Below the pieces are notes generated by a model. The model was not told the DNA's origin and searched no databases. It worked only from the letters and a program-made list of their open reading frames with translations. The translations under genes were made by a program, and so were the position numbers. Positions 56,501 through 64,000 of a DNA stretch of 64,000 bases are shown one piece after another; within the stretch, counting starts at the first letter, position 1; the number at the start of each line of letters is the position of its first letter. The stretch is taken from the NCBI GenBank assembly GCA_948567375.1, contig OX419761.1:27814243-27878242 (forward strand), in the 5' to 3' direction. The DNA comes from Lunularia cruciata (taxonomy: Eukaryota > Streptophyta > Marchantiopsida > Lunulariales > Lunulariaceae).

Positions 56501-57166
56501 ATGCCAGAAAGGTGATCCAAAGTCGGCTCAAGACTTTGATCCTCGCTACTACATCTAATCTCCAAATTGCATGATTTCTCACTGCGAATTCGGAGTTCTT
56601 CTTCCCTCCTCCCATCTCTTCTGCTTTCTTACTGTCTCTTGATTTCTCTCTTGCGACTTCTCCCTTGTGCACTAACCCGAGTCCAACTTTATTTCCCTTT
56701 CCCCGATCACCTGCAAGATGACTCCTCAACGGCGAAGGAAAATTGCTCGACATTTCGTCGTTGCAATTTTGATTTTTATAGAGTTGCACTTCTTTGTCTT
56801 CCGTCACTTCAAGTTTCTACCAAGAAATCACACCTCCGGCATGCACCTATCACTGTGAATCAACCTTTGTGCATATGAGCCGCCAATTTTGAAATGGCCT
56901 CTTCTTGAATTTCTCGCCCCGACGAAAGGTTGTTAGACTGTCTTTGCCTCGGGTTGAGCTCCTCCCGATCCAAAGACAATCTACTTCGTATTGTATGCTG
57001 ACAAGGCATTTCCGAGTACTTTGCCTTATGACCCAAAGTCACTTTACTTTGGGTTTCATCCCAAAGACAATTTTCTTCGCCTTCTTTGGCCATACAGGCG
57101 CAATCCGACTTCTCTATTCACTTCTTCTCCTTTATTTTGAAAAAAACAAAAAATGTGGGCACCACA
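53565..57166 (-). repeat. 5' LTR of element A-II, beta subfamily (3602 bp)
   Basis: From TGTGACATCCCGGCA next to the primer site to TGTGGGCACCACA at 57166, where family E RT sequence begins. It contains the embedded gene and both TATA-like boxes (56771-56780 and about 54235). It is shorter than the other beta LTRs. Confidence 0.9.
54358..56753 (-). pseudogene. LTR-embedded coiled-coil protein gene in the A-II 5' LTR (fossil)
   Basis: The start MSSNFPSPLRSHL at 56753 comes 18 bp after the TATA-like box at 56771-56780. The first 256 residues are open and include GNPARWTESDWRLVLGKE, AVFFHKLFAGESINWARCF and HYIVPFAAHFYLGLNLL. Then come the acidic SDDEDSEGKAELKMEDSKH part (55680-55760), the coil (54814-55410) and the end block TLEKSGSGDKELDRLSTS (54500-54560). 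Several breaks. Confidence 0.78.
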
Positions 57167-57860
57167 GAGTGTCCCACCACAAGGATTTCTCCAAGTCCAA
57201 ATGCCGACTTCTCTTCAGAGAGGGTCATCCCTACTTCCATCAACCTTTTTAGTATTGCTTCCACATCTTGCATATGATCCATGACAAACCTCCTAATCCC
57301 TCCATCCATCAAAGTTTCATCCTTCTTGCCCTTTGTGCAACCCTTGACAGGTATATCATCCAAGAATGGATGGGTCTTCTCATGGATAAAAGATTGCAGA
57401 ATTCAATTCATAGCGCTTTGCATATGCGCCACAGAGTTAGTAGCCCCCATCGGGAGAGTGCACATACGCATCATTCCTAACGGTGTTTGCATCGTGGTTA
57501 TGTCTCGGCTCCCTTCAACAAGCTGAAACTGATCATAACCTGAATACAAATCTCATATAGAGTAAATTGCCCTCCTTGCAAACTCCTCAGCAAATTCATC
57601 TACAATTGGTCCTACACCAAAATATCGGATTGTTACCTTATTTGGCGGTTGCATATCTTATATGAACTTACCATTTTTCCTCCGGACTGTGAACTAGCAA
57701 TTTGAGTATTGCGCTTCAGATGGTTCTAAAATCTTTGCCTGAACTTTCTCCTCAATAGTTCCGTCAGCTGGAGCAGAAGTGCCTTTGGCATCAATATTGG
57801 TCTCAGATCCCACGGTACATGCGGAACCATGAAAATTATCATTGGTGTGACTTCCTACAG
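57167..57860 (-). pseudogene. Family E reverse transcriptase (fossil)
   Basis: The RT palm shows DLYSGYDQFQLVEGSRD, TTMQTPLGMMRMCTLPMGATN and the active-site aspartates in DDIPVKG, followed by GGIRRFVMDHMQDVEAILKR and GMTLSEEKSAFGLGEILVVGH. The MGATN and DDIPVKG segments and the GIRRFV..H..DV spacing are those of a Ty3/gypsy lineage I know best from fungi. Confidence 0.8.
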
Positions 57861-58495
57861 CTTCACACACCCGATCTTCTCAATCTTGAAAGCAAATGCT
57901 TTCCCATACTTACCAATCATTTCCTTAGATGTATGGTGCTCAACCTCTATGAGCAAACCATCCCCTCCAACTGTAAGCTTGTCCAAGGTCTCTTTAGTAA
58001 ATGTATGACCAATATCTTTTTCCTGTCTCAGTCTTAGTTCCTCTCTAGTCCTATGCAACAATTCAGAAGCATCCAATGGCAATGGGATAGCAATGGGATG
58101 AACCTTCTTTTCCACTGTTTTTTACCTAGTGTTACATCCCACTTCATGAACCAACTCTGAAAGTGCTTCATGAAGCTCCCTTCCTATTTCAATCATGGGT
58201 TCTCCTTTCTCCATTGCCCCGATCACCTTCTGGACTGCCCTGCCTTCTCCCCAATCCTCCAACACCCCAATGATAGTCTCGCTGTCATTCATTTCCCTTG
58301 CTGTTTTCAGAACTCTCTCTTTCCCTTTCATTCTTTTCTGCAAAATTCCCGAGGTGCTCCCTATGTGTGCAAAGCAAATAGTTCTACCACTCTGGATTCC
58401 CACATAGGTCCTATCAAAATTGTCTTCCTCACTGATCTCTTGCGGTGGGATGTAGCATATGGCGCCTTGTCCTCCCACCTTTTCTGACAAGACGC

Positions 58496-58960
58496 TTAAT
58501 GGGTTTCCACTAAGAGTTCCACACACCTTCTAGTAGGCTTCTCTGGATCTCTTAACTCTCTCCTATTCCTATCGCTGCCCGGCAACACTATGGGAAATTG
58601 CACTATTTTGGTCCCATTCTGACTTCTAGCCTTTGCCACATGAGTCCTATTGTTCAGGAACTTGCTCTCCATTCTAAATTGAGTAATGAAGGATTGTCCT
58701 AAGATCACCGGGTAGGGCAAAGCATCATGCACAAACACGTTGATAGGCTCTACCACATTCCCTATCTTGATTCTGACATCCGGACAAGCTCCCCACAATG
58801 CATTTCTGGTTCTATTCACTGAGTTTACCTTCCAATTGATGTCATGGTCCACCTTCCATCACCCTTCATCATACACCGCCTTTGACATGAGGTTGACCTC
58901 AGATCCTGAATCAATCAGCACTCTCACCGGGTTTTTCACTCCCTAAATCTCGATCTCGTA
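58496..58960 (-). pseudogene. Family E aspartic protease (fossil)
   Basis: The active-site segment VRVLIDSGSEVNLMS lies near 58890-58930. Then VRIKIGNVVEPINVFVHDALPYPVILGQSFITQF gives the C-terminal strand, and NRTHVAKARSQNGTKIVQFP the region after it. The PVILGQSFI end is unlike the LLIGRPWL end of families A and C. Confidence 0.82.
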
Positions 58961-59144
58961 CTCGCTGCAACTCCTAGCCTAAAAAGAGTCCTGGACCTCT
59001 TCCCACAAGGGCACAAAAGACTTCTGATCCTCAAGAGCAACATCATAGACACGTGCTTCTTGGGTCTCATCCTTTGGCTTTTCCTCTTCAAGCTCTAGGC
59101 CAAAAGTCCCCACCTCTCCTTCAGCCTCACTCTTGTCCTTGTAC

Positions 59145-59836
59145 TGTGAGCCGGCCTGTCTCTCACTTAGGATGAACCTCTTATGGCTATTATGGTAGCG
59201 CACCATGGACTAAGAAGGCAAGAAACCCAAACTCCATCATACTCCTCCAAGGCTAACACTCCAAGACTCAAGACATTGCTCACTAGAGAACTCAATGAGA
59301 GAGAGATAGTTGCAAATGAAAGGATGTTGAGTACCTCCTCACCCCTTGTTTATATACTTGTGAAATAGTTATGTACCAAAGTTACTAATTACCGTAGTAA
59401 CTCAAGTTACTAGACTAAAATTCAAGTAAAGTCAAAAAGTAGAAAGGAATATCCATTCACAAGGGCATATTCTCCTAAGCATGTGGTCTTATCTTGACCT
59501 AACCACTAAGTCAAGGATTCCTTCACATGGGCTATCCTTGGACTAAAGAAGAATCCAAAACAAAAAGGCTTGCGGGCCCAAGAGTTCTCAACTCTTTCCT
59601 CAAAGCCAAACACCTAGGAATAATACCAAGTCAACACACTAAAGTCCAAAATAGTGGTGCTCATCTTTTCTACTTCCTCTAAAGTAAGGTCTCCTCTATC
59701 TTAGCTATGACTAACTTTAGCTAACCATGACTAATATAGAACCATCCTTTATCTCTATATAAATAATATCTCTTAAGTACTTGTAATACCAAGCTAAATA
59801 TCACAATACCACACACATGCACAAATGGGTGTTACA
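59145..59836 (-). repeat. Family C 3' LTR (692 bp)
   Basis: Sense start TGTAACACCC, sense end CCGGCTCACA. TATA box TATATAAA at 59349-59356 (minus). Confidence 0.92.
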
Positions 59837-59853
59837 TTTACCCCCAGACTAAG
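59837..59853 (-). other. Polypurine tract of family C
   Basis: CTGGGGGTAAA on the minus strand runs directly into TGTAACACCC. Confidence 0.8.
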
Positions 59854-59879
59854 TTTTCACTTTGTCCTCAAAGTGAAGG

Positions 59880-60940
59880 TCTCTCTACCTTCTATGGTAC
59901 ATCCTCAACTTATCATGGTTAATCCTATCAAAGTGTCTTCCTCCCAACTCCTTGAGATCATAGGTGTTATTGCCCCACACCTTCTCCACTATGAAAGGTC
60001 CAAAGTACTTAGGCAAAAACTTCTTTTGCACTCTCTTGAATCGAATGGAATCAAACAACATTACCCAATCACCTTCTTTGAAAGTCTCCACCTTCTTCTT
60101 GCCTTGCTCTTGTCATAGCTCTCCTTTTGTTTCCTTTGGGCTTGCTCCACTCGAACCATAGCAACTGCTCTTGCCTCTTCCAACTCCATGAGTTGATCCT
60201 TCCTTGACTTCTCTACATCACCTCCTTGTGCTTTCTTCAATCTCCTATGAATGCTTTGGAAGGTAGGAAGATCAAAGTGAATAGGTAAGGTAGACTTAGT
60301 ACCATACACCAATTGAAATGGAGGAAATCTGGTGGAAGTCTTCATGGTTGTCCTATACTCCCACAAAACTGCATGAATCCTCTTGTCCCAGTGATGTTTA
60401 GCCCCCTCCATTTCTGCATCTTTGGCCAACATCATGCACAAGGTCTGATTGGTTCTCTCTGCCAAGACATTGGAATTTGGCTTATAGGATGTAGTTACTC
60501 TATGTGTGATAGAGAAATGTCGTAGCATGGTTGTAGTTATGCTTCCTGTAAACTCTCCTCCTCTATCAAAAACCAACTCCAAAGGGCATCCAAACCTAGA
60601 GATAATGCGTTCATAAAGAAATCTACCCACTTCATCTTCATTCTTGTCCCTCAATGGTCTAGCCTTAACCCACTTGGTAAGGTAATCAGTAACTACCACA
60701 ATGTACCGATTGTTCCTTGGGGTTCTATAGAGAGGACCTACAAAATCAATTCCCCACTTCTCAAAAGGTCCTAGCAATGGAATTGATCTAAGTGGTGGAG
60801 TGGATGTAGACTTTCTAGCAAAAGCTTGACAAACATGACAAGTTTTGCAATAATCAAGACAATCCTTGAAAATCCCTCTCCAATGGTAACCTGCATCTAG
60901 AATCTTGAAAGCAGTCACCTTTCCTACAAAGTGTCCTCCA
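59880..60940 (-). CDS. Family C integrase (3' end of pol)
   Basis: The zinc-binding segment reads DCLDYCKTCHVCQAFARKS (60830-60880). The core: GIDFVGPLYRTPRNNRY, VVVTDYLTKWVKARPLRDK, LVFDRGGEFTGS, and the glutamate in LAERTNQTLCMM. The C-terminal domain near 59890-60060 carries KKFLPKYFGPFIVEKVWG. No chromodomain follows. The enzyme joins element cDNA to host DNA. It is part of a fossil pol with few breaks. Confidence 0.9.
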
Positions 60941-62340
60941 CATACTAAACCTTCATGAAACTCCTTTATGAGTAGGATAGACTCTTCCTCACCCACTGCT
61001 CTTTGAAGTAGACCATCTGCTCCTTGGTGAAAAAGAATATCCTCCACCATTGTGTAAGGTCTAGATCTTGTTGCAAGGGCCTTCCTCTCCCTAGCATGCA
61101 TCCCTTCTAGATAGTTACCTCTTGTCACAAAATCCACAATCTCCTTGTACTCTATTGAAACCTCTTGAGTGATTGAGATTGTCATGAGTTCCTCATCTGG
61201 GAAGGAATCATCCACTGGCTCATCTCCATCATGATCATAGGCTCTAGATAACAAATCAGCATTTGCATGTTTCTTTCCTAGCCTATCCTCAATAGTGTAG
61301 TCATACTCAGACAAGAGTATCATCCACCTTGCTAGTCTCCCTTCAACATTAGGCTTGTTGAAGATGTACTTCAAAGCCTTGTGATCTGTGACAATGGTGG
61401 CTTTCCCTCCAATCAAGTAGTGTCTAAACTTCTTGAGACCAAAGATCACTGCCAACCCTTCTATCTCCGTGACGGAGTAGTTCTTCTCTACTGAAACCAT
61501 CTGCCTACTAGCATAAGCTATTGGATGATCATGCCCATCTTGGTCTAATTGACTAAGAGTGCATCCTATAGCTACACTAGAAGCATCAGTGTAGAGGATG
61601 AAAGGCTTACTCCAATCAGGTTTAGCAAGAATTGGAGCTACAACAAGGGATTGCTTGAGCTCCTCAAAAGCTTTGAGAGCCTCCTTGTCCTCCAAAATCA
61701 CCATGTAATCTACACCCTTCTTCATGTAGATAGTCAATGCATAAGCCTTGTTGGAAAATGAGAAGATGAACCTCCTATAGTATCCAACCATCCCCAAGAA
61801 TTGGCGTAACTTTGTCAAGCTTGAAGGAAATGGAAGGTCTGAGATTTTCCTCACCTTCTCAGGATCAACTGCTATTCCATCCTTGGAGATGATGTGCCCC
61901 AAAAGTTGACCTTCTTCACATCCAAAAATGCACTTTTCTGGGTTGAGTGATGCATTTGCCTCATCCAAGCATTGCAAGACTTTGATTAGGTGCTCAAAGT
62001 GCTCCTCCTTGCTCCCATAGACACAAAAGTCATCAATGAAGTCTCTCACAAATTTCCCAATAAAAGGTTCAAATACCTTGTTCATGAACCGTTGGAATGT
62101 GGCTGGAGCATTGCAAAGCCCAAAAGGCATGACCTTGGAAGCATAGTTCTCCAAGGTGTGGTGAATGTGGTGAGTCGTTGATGCTCTGGTGCAATCTTGA
62201 TTTGGTTATATCCACTATAACCATCTCCAAAACTGTACCTCTCATGACTTGCAACCTCCTCCAAGATCTCATCAATGAATGGCAATGGGTAGTAGTCCTT
62301 CTTGGTAACAACATTGAGCTTCTTGTAATCCACACATACC
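60940..62340 (-). CDS. Family C RT and RNase H
   Basis: RT: YKKLNVVTKKDYYPLPFIDEI, DGYSGYNQIKIAPEHQ, MPFGLCNAPATFQRFMNKVF and the active-site DFIDDFCVYGSKEEHF (62015-62045). The thumb/connection reads LGHIISKDGIAVDPEKVRKI. RNase H: FILYTDASSVAIGCTLSQLDQ, TIVTDHKALKYIFNKPN and KKHANADLLSRAYDHDGDE. It is in one long open frame with the integrase (697 residues, 60061-62154), the longest pol frame in the window. Confidence 0.92.
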
Positions 62341-63962
62341 TAAAGCTTGCCATTCTTTTTCTTCACAATGACAATTGGAGACACCCATTCTGAATTCTCT
62401 ACCTCAAAGATAAATCCAGCCTCCTTGAGCTTATCAATCTCCTCCTTCACAACCAAAGATATTGGTGGGCTTATGCGAGGTTTCTTTTGACGGATTGGTC
62501 TTGCATGTGACTCCACCTCTATCTTGTACTCCTCCAAGGTGACTTCCTTCAAATCCTTGTAACTAAAAGCAAACACATGGATGAACTTGCAAAAAATCTC
62601 CTCAAATCTCACCTTCTCCTCCTTGGTAACATTTGGGCCATACTTGAGGGTAGCTAACCTTCTCTCTACCTCCTCAAGTGTTAATGGTGATTTGTCTGGG
62701 TCCTTCAAAACCTCTGGCTTAGGTGCAAAATCCATAGCACACAAAGGATACACATCTGAATCAGATTCAGATTCATCCTCCTCCGTGGAAGTCTCCTCCT
62801 CCATGCTTGTGTCCACACCTGAAGCTCCTTCTTCAGAATTTGATTCCCAATAATCAGAAGATGGTGTATCTAAGTGTGAAGTGTTAGTGGTGTTAGTCAC
62901 AAGAATTGTGACTCTATGGTTTGATGGCCCAATCCTCAAGTACCCTTTGTGCCATCGATTAGTTGTGCGTGCTGCTCTCAACCATGGCCTCCCAAGAAGT
63001 AAGTCATAGCTTGAATCCTTCAAGACTTGGAAAGTCATGAGATTTTGAACTCCCATAACTGAAACTACCACTTTATCCATCACCAATGCATCCTTGATGT
63101 TGTGACCATTCACTCTCACATCAATCTTGGAGGCATATTCACAAGCCTCCCATGGTGCTGGCTTGGCATTCACCACCCCCATTGATACTGGAGCTTTTGC
63201 CTTCTTCTTCTTCTTGCTCCTTGTAGAAATCAAACCACCTCTAAGCTCCTTTCTCAAGGTAGGGTTCAAAGCGATCAATTGGCCCACTGTGATGTTAGCC
63301 TTATGACTACCAACATCCTCCAACAAATTGTAGTTCCATTGTTGCTTTGAAATCAAGAAATCCTCCATCCCCAACTTCTTCCTTGGAGTCTTTGTTGTTG
63401 ATGGTGTTGAGGTGCAAGTGCTCCTAGTAGACATAAGAGCATCTTTGCTTGGAGTAAATCCTTGAGAAGAGTGGACATCCTCTGCAAAACGAGCTCTCTT
63501 CTTCTCTTGTGCCAAAAGCTCCAAGTTAAGACTCTTGGAGTTTGAGCTTTCTCCCTTCTCATACTTTCTCTCCACCACATCTATGGATGATATCCCCTTA
63601 CCTTTGTTTGGATTAGGAGCCACTTGGGTTTCACTACCTCCCTCTTTTCCTCTATTTGCTCCCTCATAACCCCTTCCTCCATGGTAAGTGGAATTTGGGC
63701 AATTCCTTTGGATATGGCCTCTTCCTCCACAACCAAAACAATTTCTCTCATTGAAATTGTTGGCTGGTTGACCTCCTCTATATAGATAGTTTCCATAACT
63801 CCTAGGCCCTCTCCCTACATTCTGATCCACCTCTCTCTTCTCCCATAGTTGCACCACATTGATCTTGAGATCCGCAAGTTGTTCTGTGATGGTTTGAAGT
63901 GGATCTTTTGGTGGAGGTGCAAGAACTGGAGCAACCACTACTTGTGGTGCAACCCTTGCCAT
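62340..63962 (-). CDS. Family C gag end, protease and RT start
   Basis: A 540-residue open stretch. At its N-terminal side the zinc knuckle CFGCGGRGHIQRNC (63698-63740) follows a Gly/Arg/Asn-rich segment. A Ser/Thr- and Lys-rich linker leads to a protease-like domain (ASKIDVRVNGHNIKDALVMD, LMTFQVLKDSSYDLLLGRPWL, 62970-63150). A Glu/Ser-rich spacer (SMEEETSTEEDESESDSD) follows, then the RT N-terminus (SEWVSPIVIVKKKNGK). The classic D-S/T-G active site is not obvious. The gag capsid part is outside the window. Confidence 0.88.
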   Translation of the reverse strand: MARVAPQVVVAPVLAPPPKDPLQTITEQLADLKINVVQLWEKREVDQNVGRGPRSYGNYLYRGGQPANNFNERNCFGCGGRGHIQRNCPNSTYHGGRGYEGANRGKEGGSETQVAPNPNKGKGISSIDVVERKYEKGESSNSKSLNLELLAQEKKRARFAEDVHSSQGFTPSKDALMSTRSTCTSTPSTTKTPRKKLGMEDFLISKQQWNYNLLEDVGSHKANITVGQLIALNPTLRKELRGGLISTRSKKKKKAKAPVSMGVVNAKPAPWEACEYASKIDVRVNGHNIKDALVMDKVVVSVMGVQNLMTFQVLKDSSYDLLLGRPWLRAARTTNRWHKGYLRIGPSNHRVTILVTNTTNTSHLDTPSSDYWESNSEEGASGVDTSMEEETSTEEDESESDSDVYPLCAMDFAPKPEVLKDPDKSPLTLEEVERRLATLKYGPNVTKEEKVRFEEIFCKFIHVFAFSYKDLKEVTLEEYKIEVESHARPIRQKKPRISPPISLVVKEEIDKLKEAGFIFEVENSEWVSPIVIVKKKNGKL

Positions 63963-64000
63963 GAAAGTATCAGAAGTTCCACCATACTTGTAGCCTTGAG

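Larger units (their letters stand above)
42965..57166 (-). mobile_element. Family A element A-II with two unlike LTRs
   Basis: Minus-strand order: 5' LTR 53565-57166, primer site, gag, nucleocapsid, protease, RT, RNase H, integrase (interrupted by a family C solo LTR), polypurine tract 46759-46773, and 3' LTR 42965-46758. The internal region is better kept than in A-I, with roughly ten breaks. The two outer flanks differ (GGCAT left, GAGTG right) and belong to different host elements (B left, E right). The 3' LTR also differs strongly from the 5' LTR. It looks like a recombinant of two insertions. Confidence 0.8.
57167..59144 (-). mobile_element. Family E Ty3/gypsy remnant (protease to RT)
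   Basis: The minus strand runs from a Glu-rich gag/linker end (GLELEEEKPKDETQEAR, 59050-59120) through an aspartic protease (58500-58950) and a spacer to RT (57167-57860). It stops at 57166, where the A-II LTR begins, and at 59144, where the family C element begins, so both ends are hidden. It belongs to none of families A to D. Many breaks. Confidence 0.8.
59145..64000 (-). mobile_element. Family C Ty3/gypsy element, 3' two thirds, well preserved
   Basis: Minus-strand order from the right edge: gag end with zinc knuckle, protease, RT, RNase H, integrase, polypurine tract, 3' LTR (59145-59836). The 5' LTR and most of gag lie beyond 64000. It inserted into family E next to TGTAC (59140-59144), which should recur as the target duplication at its other end. 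Only a few breaks are visible, and its LTR is nearly identical to the solo LTR 47790-48479, so it is the youngest element here. Confidence 0.92.

Noticed and set aside
47790-59836. Inverted pair of ~690-bp repeats flanking ~10.7 kb, like the ends of a large DNA transposon
   Set aside because: Each is a complete family C LTR with TG...CA ends. One is next to a polypurine tract and pol; the other stands alone inside an integrase. They are independent insertions in opposite directions.
1-64000. tRNA genes, rRNA, CRISPR arrays, riboswitches, bacterial operons, Polinton-like capsid genes
   Set aside because: None was seen. The only tRNA-like sequences are the short retrotransposon primer sites at 33880, 42710 and 53541.

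Overview
The window looks like intergenic DNA from a plant nuclear genome with a large, repeat-rich make-up. I find no host protein gene, tRNA, rRNA, CRISPR array or bacterial operon. About 90 percent of it is Ty3/gypsy LTR retrotransposon sequence in at least five families, inserted into one another and broken to different degrees. A gymnosperm or fern would fit the mixture of chromovirus, Athila/Tat-like and fungal-looking gypsy lineages and the very long LTRs, but the sequence alone does not fix the species. All elements are described here as fossils.

Layout. 1-4496 is the 3' part (integrase and 3' LTR) of a family A element on the plus strand. 4497-6300 has no recognisable gene but holds a 65-bp direct repeat. 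6300-7988 is a family D pol remnant (minus) with a PHD-finger-like module after the integrase. 7989-11776 is a solo family A LTR with target duplication GTCTA. 11780-12827 is a family B fragment and 12827-14447 a family C fragment. 14448-42964 is a broken family B chromovirus (minus) that has taken in two things: a solo A LTR (17221-20919, duplication TAGTC) and a complete-in-outline family A element (22064-41503, duplication AAGCA). That A element itself contains a short-form solo LTR in gag (30759-32649) and another solo LTR in its 5' LTR (37041-40850). 42965-57166 is a second family A element whose two LTRs do not match each other; a family C solo LTR (47790-48479) lies in its integrase. 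57167-59144 is a family E protease-RT remnant. 59145-64000 is a young, well preserved family C element that runs off the right edge.

The most notable feature is family A. Its LTRs are about 3.6-3.8 kb and each carries, inside the LTR, a long coding region for a protein with a conserved helical N-terminal block, an acidic middle and a long coiled coil. The region recurs in eight LTRs of two diverged subfamilies and has changed mostly at silent positions between them, so it was probably once a working gene. TATA-like boxes sit both before and after it. I know of no described plant family built exactly this way, though I could not search.

Other points of interest are arrays of perfect heat-shock elements in the family B LTR promoter, three zinc knuckles in family A gag, a fungal-type RT in family E, and a 1.27-kb stretch of unknown origin in the mismatched LTR at 42965-44231.
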